A DNA stretch of 64,000 nucleotides from Scatavimonas merdigallinarum (lineage in GTDB: Bacteria; Bacillota; Clostridia; Oscillospirales; Acutalibacteraceae), in NCBI GenBank assembly GCA_018713055.1, contig DVFW01000028.1, forward strand, positions 120,860-184,859, given 5' to 3'. How positions within the stretch are numbered: the first letter of the stretch is position 1; each line of letters begins with the position of its first letter. The position numbers and the translations under genes were made by a program. Positions 18,420 to 27,479 of the stretch are shown here, piece by piece. The notes beneath the pieces are model-generated. The model ran no database searches. It worked only from the letters and a program-made list of their open reading frames with translations, and had not been told where the DNA came from.

Positions 18420-18820
18420 TTAACGTGGCGGCAACCAGTCTGCAAGGTCGTTTTGCAGCATGACCTGTCTGGGTACAATAAGAGGAATCTTTTTTAATGT
18501 ATCAGAGGATATTTTATCAAATTCAGTCAAAGAATCGTCTTTTCTCATCAGTAAACCAAAATGATTGACGACAGGGAGTTTGATATAATCATATTTGGCA
18601 GATTTGTTATTCCTACAGACATCCTAAAATCAAGCAGGCCTTTATTAAGACGTTCGGTTGTAATCTCATCATCACCGCTATATAAATGAAATTTTATATC
18701 GGGGGATGATTTATGTAATTCACTTATTGCTTTTGTGACAATACGCATACCGCAAATCTCGCCAGCACCAATGTGAATTTCACCGCTGATTGATTTGGCT
18801 TCTGATGGAAAATCCACAGC
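18420..18820 (-). pseudogene. Remnant of a LysR-family regulator, frameshifted and lacking its DNA-binding domain
   Basis: From about 18815 downwards the minus strand encodes SGEIHIGAGEICGMRIV ... FHLYSGDD ... ERLNKGLLDFRMSVGITNL, the start of a LysR effector domain. Near 18595 the match shifts by one base and continues as AKYDYIKLPVVNHFGLLMRKD to a stop at 18420-18422. The N-terminal winged helix is gone. The single-base shift plus truncation mark it as dead. Such regulators often sit divergently beside an aldo-keto reductase, and the fragment of one is immediately adjacent. Confidence 0.8.
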
Positions 18821-18826
18821 ATAGAA

Positions 18827-18942
18827 ATGCCTATGGAGGGTTTTGGCGTATTTCAGGTGAACAATTTGGAAATATATGAAAAATCCGTGTTGGAAGCAAT
18901 TGAAACCGGCTACCGTCTGATTGACACTGCCAGCAGCTACAA
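18827..18942 (+). pseudogene. N-terminal fragment of an aldo/keto reductase
   Basis: MPMEGFGVFQV ... VLEAIETGYRLIDTASSYN is the start of an aldo-keto reductase: first strand, then the Asp of the catalytic tetrad in LIDTA. The Tyr of the tetrad is only just reached and the remaining ~230 residues are missing; the frame runs straight into a terminator hairpin. With the LysR remnant it represents a regulator/enzyme pair lost by deletion. Confidence 0.75.
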
Positions 18943-18950
18943 TAAAGGTA

Positions 18951-18981
18951 AAAACGGCCATGAAAGTGGCCGTTTTTCTTT
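18951..18981 (+). terminator. Terminator hairpin abutting the aldo/keto reductase fragment
   Basis: AAAACGGCCA/TGGCCGTTTT with a six-base loop, followed by TCTTTCC. It probably belonged to the lost gene. The rest of the gap to the rpoC terminator holds nothing recognisable. Confidence 0.7.
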
Positions 18982-19084
18982 CCTTATGCCCGGTTTCCCT
19001 TGGTTATTTAACATCCTTATCATGCAAGAGAGAGGCCCGGCGCTTTTTTGTATTGGCAGACAGGTGGAAACGACATAGCTTTCG

Positions 19085-19122
19085 CCAATAAAAATAAGGG
19101 CAAGGCTTTAAGCCTTGCCCTT
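19085..19122 (-). terminator. Terminator of rpoBC
   Basis: A 12-bp stem (AAGGGCAAGGCT/AGCCTTGCCCTT, 19096-19122) is followed on the minus strand by TATTTTTATT, 26 bases past the rpoC stop. Confidence 0.85.
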
Positions 19123-19147
19123 TGTTGGTATGCTTTAAAATAATGCT

Positions 19148-22100
19148 TTATTGCGGTTCCTCTGTAACAATTGTGGATGCAGAGGCGGCGGAAGCAACGG
19201 TAGAAGCAGCAGGCGGTGTTACAAAGTTTTCTTCCAGCTCTACGTCGCTGTAGCGGTGCATACCCGTCCCTGCAGGAACCAGCTTACCGATAATGACATT
19301 TTCTTTTAATCCCATCAGCGGGTCTACTTTGCCCTTGATGGCGGCGTCTGTCAATACCCTGGTGGTTTCCTGGAAAGACGCGGCGGACAAAAAGCTGTCT
19401 GTTGCAAGAGAGGCCTTTGTAATACCCAGAAGCATCTGTGTGCAGGTGGCTTTTTTCAGGTTTTCCTCGCCGTTTTCAATGCGGCGCTCAATTTCTTCGT
19501 TTGCTGAAAGGAATTCATTTTTGTCAACCAGCGTGCTGGGCAGCAGGTTGGTGTCGCCTGCATCGTCCACCCGTACCTTTTTCATCATCTGGCGGACAAT
19601 AACTTCTATATGCTTGTCGTTAATGTCAACGCCCTGCATACGGTATACGCGCTGCACTTCCTGGATCAGATAATCCTGTACAGCTTCCGGCCCCTTAATG
19701 GCCAACACGTCATGCGGGTTGACAGAGCCTTCTGTAATCATATCGCCGGCCTGGATGACCTGGCCTTCCTCTACGCGTACTCTGGCGCCGAACGGGATCA
19801 GATAGGATTTTTCGTCGCCTGTTTCCTTATTGAAAATGACCGCATGGCGGTTGTTTTTAATTTCTTCAAAACGAACCTCGCCGCCAATTTCACTGATAAT
19901 AGCAAGGTGTTTTGGCTTGCGGCCTTCAAATAATTCCTCTACACGCGGAAGACCCTGTGTGATATCCTCTGCGGAGGCAACGCCGCCAGTATGGAATGTA
20001 CGCATGGTAAGCTGCGTGCCTGGCTCGCCGATTGACTGTGCAGCGATTATGCCGACGGCTTCGCCCACAGTAACAGGCATACCGTTTGCCAGATTGGAAC
20101 CATAGCACATTTTGCACACGCCGTGTTTGGCTCTGCAGCCCAGGATAGAACGGATTTTAATGCGTTCAACGCCCGTATTTACAATGGCGTCGGCCTCTTT
20201 TTCACCCATCATGACGTCGCGCGACACAAGAATCTGGCCGGTGGCGGGGTCTATGAAGTCTTCGCAGAGGTAACGGCCAAGCAGGCGTTCATGCAGGCTT
20301 TCAATAGATTCCTTGCCGTCCCGGATTTCAAAAATTTCAATCCCGTCGTGTGTTCCGCAGTCGTCTTCCCGGATAATGACTTCCTGCGAAACGTCCACCA
20401 GACGCCTTGTCAGATAACCGGAGTCTGCTGTACGAAGCGCTGTATCTGCAAGACCTTTTCTTGCGCCGCGGGAAGAAATAAAGTATTCCAGAATATTCAG
20501 GCCTTCACGATAGTTTGCCCGAATAGGAATTTCAATTGTTTTACCGGAGGTATTTGCAATCAGGCCGCGCATACCGGCAAGCTGGCGGATCTGGCTCATG
20601 CTGCCGCGGGCGCCGGAATCAGCCATCATAAAGATGGGATTATATTTACCCAGGTTCCCTTGCAGCGCAGAGGTAACGTCGTTTGTGGCCTGTTCCCAGA
20701 TTTTCAGTACCTCGGTATACCGTTCTTCGTTGGAAACAAGACCTTCCTTGAAGAGTCCGGAAACAGTGTCGATTTTTTTCTCGGCGTTTGCAATAATCTC
20801 TTTCTTGGCGGGTGGAATTTCCGCGTCACATACAGCGACGGTGATTGCGCCTTTTGTAGAATATTTAAAGCCCTGCGCCTTGATATCGTCCAGCACCTTC
20901 GACGTGGTCTGCGTACCGTGAACGCGAATGCATTTGTCTATGATCTTGCCCAGTTGTTTTTTGCCCACAAGAAAATCAATTTCCAGCTTAAACTGGTTTT
21001 CGGGAAGGCTGCGGTCTACAAAGCCCAGATCCTGCGGGACGGGCTGGTTAAAGATAATTTTGCCGACGGTGGTGTCAATCATTGCGCTTGCGCGCCGCCC
21101 GCCGGGCATTTCTATTTCGCGCCGCACTTTGATTTTTGCGTGCAGGCTGATCACGTTGGTTTCATAGGCCATTAAAGCTTCGTTAAAGTCCCGGAACACC
21201 TTGCCTTCGCCCTTTTCCCCGTCTTTGTTCAACGTAAGGTAATAAGAACCAAGAACCATGTCCTGTGTGGGAACGGCAACAGGGCGGCCGTCTGACGGCT
21301 TTAACAAATTGCCTGCCGCCAGCATAAGAAAACGGGCTTCTGCCTGCGCCTCTGCTGAGAGCGGTACGTGCACGGCCATTTGGTCACCGTCAAAGTCTGC
21401 GTTGTACGCTGTACAAACAAGCGGATGCAGTTTTAAAGCACGGCCCTCCACCAATACGGGTTCAAAAGCCTGGATACCCAGCCTGTGCAGTGTAGGAGCG
21501 CGGTTGAGCAATACGGGGTGGCCTTTTATGACGACTTCGAGGGCGTCCCATACTTCGGGTTTTGCACGCTCTACGGCTTTTCTTGCCGCTTTTATGTTTT
21601 GGGAAACTTTTGTTTCCACCAGGCGCTTCATGACAAAGGGCTTAAACAGCTCCAGCGCCATTTCTTTTGGAAGGCCGCACTGGTACATTTTCAGTTCCGG
21701 TCCGACGACGATAACGGAACGGCCGGAATAATCAACGCGTTTGCCCAGCAGATTCTGGCGGAAACGCCCCTGTTTACCCTTGAGCATGTCGGAAAGAGAC
21801 TTGAGCGCGCGGTTGTTGGGCCCTGTTACGGGGCGGCCTCTTCTACCGTTGTCGATCAGTGCGTCCACAGCCTCCTGCAGCATGCGCTTTTCGTTGCGAA
21901 TGATAATATCGGGCGCTTCCAGCTCCAGAAGCCTTTTTAACCGGTTGTTGCGGTTAATGACCCTGCGGTATAAATCGTTTAAATCGCTGGTTGCAAAACG
22001 CCCACCGTCGAGCTGTACCATAGGGCGGATATCGGGAGGAATGACCGGAATTACGTCCATAATCATCCATTCCGGACGATTTCCGGAAAGACGGAATGAT

Positions 22101-22741
22101 TCTACGACCTCCAAACGTTTGATCAGGCGGACCTTTTTCTGCCCGGAAGCGCTTTCAAGCTCTTCCTTAAGTTCGCTGGACAGCTGGTCAAGGTCAATAT
22201 CCTCCAGCAGTTTTTTAATGGCTTCCGCGCCCATGCCCGCTTTAAAGTCGTCCTCGTATTTTTCACGCATTTCGCGGTAGTCTTTTTCCGTCAGGATCTG
22301 CTGTTTGGTAAGGCCTCTGGCGTCGCCCGGGTCAGTTACAATATAAGCGGCAAAGTACAGGACCTTTTCCAGAAGCCTGGGGGAAATATCCAGCATCAGG
22401 CCGATTCTGGACGGAATCCCCTTAAAATACCAGATGTGGGATACGGGCGCGGCAAGCTCAATGTGGCCCATACGCTCCCTTCTGACCTTCGCCCTTGTAA
22501 CTTCAACGCCGCAGCGGTCGCAGATCTTGCCTTTATAGCGGATTCTTTTATATTTGCCGCAATGGCATTCCCAGTCCTTTTGCGGGCCGAAAATGCGCTC
22601 ACAGAAAAGGCCGTCGCGTTCCGGTTTTAATGTACGGTAATTGATGGTCTCCGGTTTTTTGACTTCGCCGTGCGACCATTCCCTGATCTGTTCTGGGGAA
22701 GCAAGTCCGATCTTGATTGATTCAAAAACGTTAAATTCCAT
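19148..22741 (-). CDS. rpoC: RNA polymerase beta' subunit
   Basis: 1197 residues, the normal clostridial length. Visible are the N-terminal zinc site (CHCGKYKRIRYKGKICDRCGVE), the catalytic NADFDGDQM triad of aspartates, the second zinc-binding cluster (CRAKHGVCKMCYG) and the trigger-loop region (TLRTFHTGG in the form TMRTFHTGG). It forms the active centre with RpoB. It begins 16 bases after the rpoB stop, in the conserved order. A Ser/Ala-rich tail after residue 1180 is unremarkable. Large plus-strand open frames here are shadows. Confidence 0.98.
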   Translation of the reverse strand: MEFNVFESIKIGLASPEQIREWSHGEVKKPETINYRTLKPERDGLFCERIFGPQKDWECHCGKYKRIRYKGKICDRCGVEVTRAKVRRERMGHIELAAPVSHIWYFKGIPSRIGLMLDISPRLLEKVLYFAAYIVTDPGDARGLTKQQILTEKDYREMREKYEDDFKAGMGAEAIKKLLEDIDLDQLSSELKEELESASGQKKVRLIKRLEVVESFRLSGNRPEWMIMDVIPVIPPDIRPMVQLDGGRFATSDLNDLYRRVINRNNRLKRLLELEAPDIIIRNEKRMLQEAVDALIDNGRRGRPVTGPNNRALKSLSDMLKGKQGRFRQNLLGKRVDYSGRSVIVVGPELKMYQCGLPKEMALELFKPFVMKRLVETKVSQNIKAARKAVERAKPEVWDALEVVIKGHPVLLNRAPTLHRLGIQAFEPVLVEGRALKLHPLVCTAYNADFDGDQMAVHVPLSAEAQAEARFLMLAAGNLLKPSDGRPVAVPTQDMVLGSYYLTLNKDGEKGEGKVFRDFNEALMAYETNVISLHAKIKVRREIEMPGGRRASAMIDTTVGKIIFNQPVPQDLGFVDRSLPENQFKLEIDFLVGKKQLGKIIDKCIRVHGTQTTSKVLDDIKAQGFKYSTKGAITVAVCDAEIPPAKKEIIANAEKKIDTVSGLFKEGLVSNEERYTEVLKIWEQATNDVTSALQGNLGKYNPIFMMADSGARGSMSQIRQLAGMRGLIANTSGKTIEIPIRANYREGLNILEYFISSRGARKGLADTALRTADSGYLTRRLVDVSQEVIIREDDCGTHDGIEIFEIRDGKESIESLHERLLGRYLCEDFIDPATGQILVSRDVMMGEKEADAIVNTGVERIKIRSILGCRAKHGVCKMCYGSNLANGMPVTVGEAVGIIAAQSIGEPGTQLTMRTFHTGGVASAEDITQGLPRVEELFEGRKPKHLAIISEIGGEVRFEEIKNNRHAVIFNKETGDEKSYLIPFGARVRVEEGQVIQAGDMITEGSVNPHDVLAIKGPEAVQDYLIQEVQRVYRMQGVDINDKHIEVIVRQMMKKVRVDDAGDTNLLPSTLVDKNEFLSANEEIERRIENGEENLKKATCTQMLLGITKASLATDSFLSAASFQETTRVLTDAAIKGKVDPLMGLKENVIIGKLVPAGTGMHRYSDVELEENFVTPPAASTVASAASASTIVTEEPQ

Positions 22742-22757
22742 AGTATTAAAGCCTCCC

Positions 22758-25700
22758 TTACATCTCGTCGCTGCCTAAATCGTCAAAATCGTCAAGCAGA
22801 TCATCGTTGTCTTCTTCGTATATGGAGTTTTCATCAAACATATTATTGTCATCGGGGTCGTCTTCCAGCAGGAAGCCGTCCATCGAGGTCATAACCTCGT
22901 CCTCATCGAGCGCTTCATCGGCTGGTACGGGAATTTCATCCTCATCGTCAAAGTTTTGCTTTAGGTCAATTTCCATGTTGTCTTTATCGAGCACCTTTAC
23001 GTCAAGCGCCAGAGACTGCAGTTCTTTGATCAAAACTTTAAAAGATTCGGGAATGCCCGGTTTTGGAATATTCTGGCCCTTGACAATGGATTCATAGGTT
23101 TTAACGCGGCCGACCACGTCGTCCGACTTAACCGTCAGAATTTCCTGCAGGGTGTAGGCTGCGCCGTAGGCTTCCAGTGCCCATACTTCCATTTCACCAA
23201 AGCGCTGCCCACCAAATTGCGCTTTACCGCCCAGCGGCTGTTGGGTGACCAAAGAATAAGGGCCGGTTGAGCGCGCGTGAATTTTGTCGTCAACCAGATG
23301 GTGCAGCTTTAAATAATACATATACCCGACTGTTACGGGATTATCGAAATATTCGCCTGTTCTGCCGTCTTTGAGCCATGTTTTGCCGTCTTCGCTCAAT
23401 CCGGCCTGTTTGAAAGCTTCAAAAATATCCTGTTCATGCGCGCCGTCAAATACAGGTGTCATAATTTTCCAACCGAGCGCCTTGGCCGCATAGCCCAGAT
23501 GGACTTCCAGAACCTGGCCAATGTTCATACGTGACGGAACGCCCAACGGGTTTAAGACAATATCCAGGGGTGTGCCGTCTGGGAGGAAAGGCATATCCTC
23601 CACAGGCAAAATTCTGGAAACAACGCCTTTGTTTCCATGGCGGCCGGCCATTTTGTCGCCCACGGAAATTTTCCTTTTCTGTGCAAGGTAGCAGCGTACG
23701 ACTTTATTAACGCCGGGTTGCAGTTCGTCGTGGCTGTTTTCCCTTGTGAACACCTTCACGTCGACCACAATACCCGATTCACCATGAGGGACGCGCAGAG
23801 AAGTGTCTCTTACTTCTCTTGCCTTTTCGCCAAAGATTGCGCGCAGCAGGCGTTCCTCCGCAGTAAGCTCTGTTTCGCCCTTGGGTGTTACCTTGCCTAC
23901 CAGAATATCGCCGGCGTGTACTTCTGCGCCAATGTGGATGATCCCCTGCTCGTCAAGATCTTTGAGCATGTCTTCGCCCACGTTGGGAATATCCCTTGTG
24001 ATTTCTTCGGGGCCGAGTTTTGTGTCCCTTGCCTCTGTTTCATATTCCTCTATATGAATGGATGTATATACATCATCCCTTACAATTTTTTCATTGATTA
24101 AAACGGCGTCTTCATAATTATAGCCTTCCCAGGTCATAAAGCCGATCAACGCGTTTTTCCCCAGGCTGATTTCGCCATTATGCGTAGCGGGGCCGTCTGC
24201 AAGCACTTCGTTTGCCGTGATTCGTTGCCCCTTTTCCACCACGGGAATCTGGTTGATGCAGGTGCCCTGGTTGGAGCGCATAAACTTTGTTACCTTGAAG
24301 TCCTGTATTCGGCCGGAATCATAACGGACGGAAATTTTGTCTGCACTGACGCTTAACACAACGCCGTCTTCTTCTGCAAGCAGGCATACGCCGGAATCAA
24401 CGCCCGCTTTATATTCCATCCCTGTTCCAACAATGGGGGATTCCGTTACCATCAGCGGAACGGCCTGGCGCTGCATGTTCGACCCCATCAGCGCGCGGTT
24501 TGCATCGTCGTTTTCCAAAAACGGAATCATTGCTGTAGCGACGGATACAACCATTCTGGGAGATACGTCCATATAGTCAAAATAATCGCGCTCAAGCTCG
24601 ACAAATTCATCTCTGTAGCGACCGTTGACCTTGCTGTTTTTAAAGCGTCCCTGTTCGTCAAGCGGCTCGTTTGCCTGAGCTACGAAAAATTCGTCCTCCA
24701 TGTCCGCCGTCATATAGATTACTTCGTCTGTTACCACGCCGGTGGATTTGTCAACCTTTCTAAACGGCGCTTCTATAAAGCCGTATTCGTTGATACGGGC
24801 AAAGGTTGCAAGATAGGAGATCAAGCCGATGTTTGGCCCTTCTGGCGTTTCGATCGGGCACATGCGGCCATAGTGGCTATAATGTACGTCGCGAACTTCA
24901 AACCCGGCGCGGTCTCTGGACAGGCCTCCGGGTCCAAGGGCGGAAAGACGCCTTTTATGGGTAAGCTCCGCCAGCGGGTTTGTCTGGTCCATAAACTGAG
25001 AAAGCGGGGAGGACCCGAAAAATTCCTTGATTGCGGCGGTTACCGGGCGGATATTGATCAGTGCGTTGGGGGAAAGCGTATCCAGATCCTGCGCCTGCAG
25101 GGTCATTCTTTCGCGGATTACTCTTTCCAGCCTGGAAAAACCGATGCGAAACTGGTTTTGCAGAAGCTCGCCCACGCTGCGGATTCTTCTGTTTCCAAGG
25201 TGGTCAATGTCGTCTGTTGTTCCAAGCCCGCAGGCCAGACAATTCATATAATTGATCGAAGCGAAAATATCATCGATAATAATATGATTGGGAATCAACT
25301 CGCCGCGGCGGTTTGCAAGCTCTTCCTTTAAGGCATCTTCATCCAGGTTTTTGTCAAGAATTTCGCACAGAACTGCAAAATTCACTTTTTCATTAATACC
25401 GCATTCCTTGCATGCGTCGAAGTTTACGTAGCCGCTGATATCCACCATGCCGTTTGAAATGACTTTTACGGTTTTTCCTTCTACGTTTACAAAGGCGGTT
25501 GTAACCCCCGCATTTTCTATCTCTTCTGCAAGCGTGCGGTTGACAACGTCACCGGCCATGGCCATAACCTCGCCCGTGCGCGGGTTTGCAATAGGCTGTA
25601 CAAGCTGCTGGTTTGCAATGCGCGCAGAAATTCCAAGCTTTTTATTATATTTGTAACGCCCTACCCGGGACATATCGTAACGCCTTGCATCAAAAAACAG

Positions 25701-26477
25701 GTTGTGAATATGTGTTTGTGCGCTTTCGACCGTAGGCGGCTCACTGGGACGAAGCTTACGGTAGACCTCAATCATGGCTTCTTCGGTGTTTTTGCATGGA
25801 TCCTTTTCAATGGTGGCGCGGATTCTTTCGTCATCACCGAAATAGTCGAGTATTTCGGCGTCGCTGCCCATGCCGAGCGCCCGAATGAACACCGTAATGG
25901 GAATTTTGCGGTTTTTGTCTATACGCACGTAAAAAACGTCGTTTACGTCGTTTTCATATTCCAGCCATGCGCCCCTGTTTGGGATGACCGTGGAACTGAA
26001 AAGCTTTTTCCCTGTTTTGTCATACTCCATTTTGTAGTAGACGCCCGGCGAACGGACAAGCTGTGAAACAATGACCCTTTCCGCACCGTTTATTACAAAC
26101 GTGCCGCTTGCAGTCATTAAGGGGAAATCGCCCATAAACACGTTGGATTCTTTAATTTCGCCTGTTTCTTTATTGAGCAGGCGCGCAACCACACGCAAGG
26201 GAGCCGCGTAGGTAGCGTCCCTTTCCTTGCATTCTGTCACACTGTAATTGGGATGTGCAACATCAAGCGTATAGTCTACGAAATCCAGGACAAGGTTTCC
26301 GGTATAATCGGTTATACCCGAAACGTCTTTAAACACTTCCTTCAGGCCTACATCGAGAAACCAGTTGTAGGACTTTTTCTGGACTTCGATCAGGTTGGGC
26401 ATACCGATAACCTCATCGATTTTGGAAAAGCTCATCCTTTCATTCCTACCAAGCTTTACCGGCTTGACATTTACCAT
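22758..26477 (-). CDS. rpoB: RNA polymerase beta subunit
   Basis: 1239 residues from the ATG at 26477 (MVNVKPVKLGRNERMSFSKI), which aligns with family starts and has GGAG ten bases upstream. An ATG at 26522 with AAGG five bases upstream would add 15 residues not typical of the family, so the start is not certain. The rifampicin region (SQFMDQTNPLAELTHKRR), the GxSGGGxx-like lobe and the C-terminal LGGKAQFGGQRFGEMEVWAL clamp motif are intact. A strongly acidic Asp/Glu tail of ~60 residues ends the protein, as in several Clostridia. Unusually, no ribosomal protein genes precede it. Confidence 0.97.
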   Translation of the reverse strand: MVNVKPVKLGRNERMSFSKIDEVIGMPNLIEVQKKSYNWFLDVGLKEVFKDVSGITDYTGNLVLDFVDYTLDVAHPNYSVTECKERDATYAAPLRVVARLLNKETGEIKESNVFMGDFPLMTASGTFVINGAERVIVSQLVRSPGVYYKMEYDKTGKKLFSSTVIPNRGAWLEYENDVNDVFYVRIDKNRKIPITVFIRALGMGSDAEILDYFGDDERIRATIEKDPCKNTEEAMIEVYRKLRPSEPPTVESAQTHIHNLFFDARRYDMSRVGRYKYNKKLGISARIANQQLVQPIANPRTGEVMAMAGDVVNRTLAEEIENAGVTTAFVNVEGKTVKVISNGMVDISGYVNFDACKECGINEKVNFAVLCEILDKNLDEDALKEELANRRGELIPNHIIIDDIFASINYMNCLACGLGTTDDIDHLGNRRIRSVGELLQNQFRIGFSRLERVIRERMTLQAQDLDTLSPNALINIRPVTAAIKEFFGSSPLSQFMDQTNPLAELTHKRRLSALGPGGLSRDRAGFEVRDVHYSHYGRMCPIETPEGPNIGLISYLATFARINEYGFIEAPFRKVDKSTGVVTDEVIYMTADMEDEFFVAQANEPLDEQGRFKNSKVNGRYRDEFVELERDYFDYMDVSPRMVVSVATAMIPFLENDDANRALMGSNMQRQAVPLMVTESPIVGTGMEYKAGVDSGVCLLAEEDGVVLSVSADKISVRYDSGRIQDFKVTKFMRSNQGTCINQIPVVEKGQRITANEVLADGPATHNGEISLGKNALIGFMTWEGYNYEDAVLINEKIVRDDVYTSIHIEEYETEARDTKLGPEEITRDIPNVGEDMLKDLDEQGIIHIGAEVHAGDILVGKVTPKGETELTAEERLLRAIFGEKAREVRDTSLRVPHGESGIVVDVKVFTRENSHDELQPGVNKVVRCYLAQKRKISVGDKMAGRHGNKGVVSRILPVEDMPFLPDGTPLDIVLNPLGVPSRMNIGQVLEVHLGYAAKALGWKIMTPVFDGAHEQDIFEAFKQAGLSEDGKTWLKDGRTGEYFDNPVTVGYMYYLKLHHLVDDKIHARSTGPYSLVTQQPLGGKAQFGGQRFGEMEVWALEAYGAAYTLQEILTVKSDDVVGRVKTYESIVKGQNIPKPGIPESFKVLIKELQSLALDVKVLDKDNMEIDLKQNFDDEDEIPVPADEALDEDEVMTSMDGFLLEDDPDDNNMFDENSIYEEDNDDLLDDFDDLGSDEM

Positions 26478-26637
26478 GGGCGCTTCACTCCATTCTATTA
26501 TTCGTCCGCTGATTTTGAACATAAAAGCCTTGTAAACCTTTTTTAAAAAACCACTTGATTTTTTAAAAAATCTGTGCTAATATCAACCCGTTAAACAGGG
26601 GATAGGGGCTATTTATGCCATTATGGTACATTTTCCT

Positions 26638-26666
26638 ATTTTATTGCTTTTTTTACCTTTTGTCAA
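26638..26666 (-). promoter_or_regulatory. Promoter of rpoBC
   Basis: TTGACA (26666-26661) and TAAAAT (26643-26638) with a 17-base spacer on the minus strand. It gives a leader of about 110-155 bases, so rpoBC has its own strong promoter instead of relying on an rplJL operon. Confidence 0.8.
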
Positions 26667-26716
26667 GGGAAAAAGATGATTTTTCCGCCGTTTTCTATGT
26701 AGATGTAAAAATAATT

Positions 26717-26742
26717 CCGCAGAGGAATAAAAACCTCTGCGG
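26717..26742 (-). terminator. Terminator of spoVAC
   Basis: CCGCAGAGG/CCTCTGCGG stem with an eight-base loop, followed on the minus strand by AATTATTTTT. On the plus strand it is followed by TTTCTTTT, so it may work both ways. Confidence 0.8.
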
Positions 26743-26790
26743 TTTCTTTTATGGAATTAAACAGAACACCCGGGAACGTTGTTAAAAAAA

Positions 26791-27246
26791 TTACTGCATA
26801 ACGCCCGTCAGCTTGAGTATAAAATAGATTACACCCCAAAGAACGCTTGCTGTGATGCCGTATACCAGAACAGGCCCCGCGATAATAAACATTTTTGCCC
26901 CCAGGCCAAGCACAAAGCCTTCGCTTTTAAACTCAATTGCCGGCGCTACGATCGAGTTGGCAAAGCCGGTGATCGGTACCAGGCTGCCTGCTCCGGCGTG
27001 TTTTGCAATTCTGTCGTATACACCTATGCTTGTAAGCAGAGCGCCTAGAAATACAAGCGACACGGAGGTGAGCGTTCTGGCGTCGAGAAGTTCCATTCCA
27101 CACAGCGTATAAATGTTGGTAAGGCCCTGCCCGATTGTGCAAATGAGGCCTCCCACAAGGAACGCCTTGATACAGTCAATGAACAGGTTGCTTTTTGGCG
27201 AGGCTTTCTCGGCCATTTGAGCATATTGTTTTTTTGAAACACGCAT
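26791..27246 (-). CDS. spoVAC: Stage V sporulation protein AC (SpoVAC)
   Basis: 151 residues with four hydrophobic segments. Family pattern: K-x-x-Y-x-x-M-A-E-K-A near the start, then CIKAFLVGGLICTIGQ, and AGAGSLVPITGFANSI, followed by a KSEGFVLGLGAKMF segment. SpoVAC is a membrane component of the dipicolinic acid channel of spores. The usual partners spoVAD and spoVAE are not here: a terminator follows directly. SpoVAE is shorter and lacks the N-terminal part seen here, which favours the AC assignment. Confidence 0.85.
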   Translation of the reverse strand: MRVSKKQYAQMAEKASPKSNLFIDCIKAFLVGGLICTIGQGLTNIYTLCGMELLDARTLTSVSLVFLGALLTSIGVYDRIAKHAGAGSLVPITGFANSIVAPAIEFKSEGFVLGLGAKMFIIAGPVLVYGITASVLWGVIYFILKLTGVMQ

Positions 27247-27403
27247 TTTCTTTAATCCCTTTCCTGCAGCAGCTTGTTTAAAGCTAAACTTGAAATACAG
27301 TAACAGTATTGCCGGAAAAAAAGCGTTTAAACATGTGGCTTCCTCTTTTGTCTATTTATTTATGTTTTATTTTAGAACATTTTGTTAAATTTCTTTGAGA
27401 TAT

Positions 27404-27431
27404 TTGCTTGTGCAAGCTTTTTGTGTATAAT
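27404..27431 (+). promoter_or_regulatory. Probable promoter of the cysteine desulfurase-thiI genes
   Basis: TTGCTT (27404-27409) and TATAAT (27426-27431), 16 bases apart, giving a leader of about 40 bases before the AGGAG site at 27466. Confidence 0.6.
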
Positions 27432-27479
27432 GTAATATGACCGAAACTGAAAATACTGCGAATTTAGGAGTGACACACC

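Noticed and set aside
20123..21175. 350-codon plus-strand frame inside rpoC
   Set aside because: Antisense shadow; Cys/Phe-rich nonsense composition.
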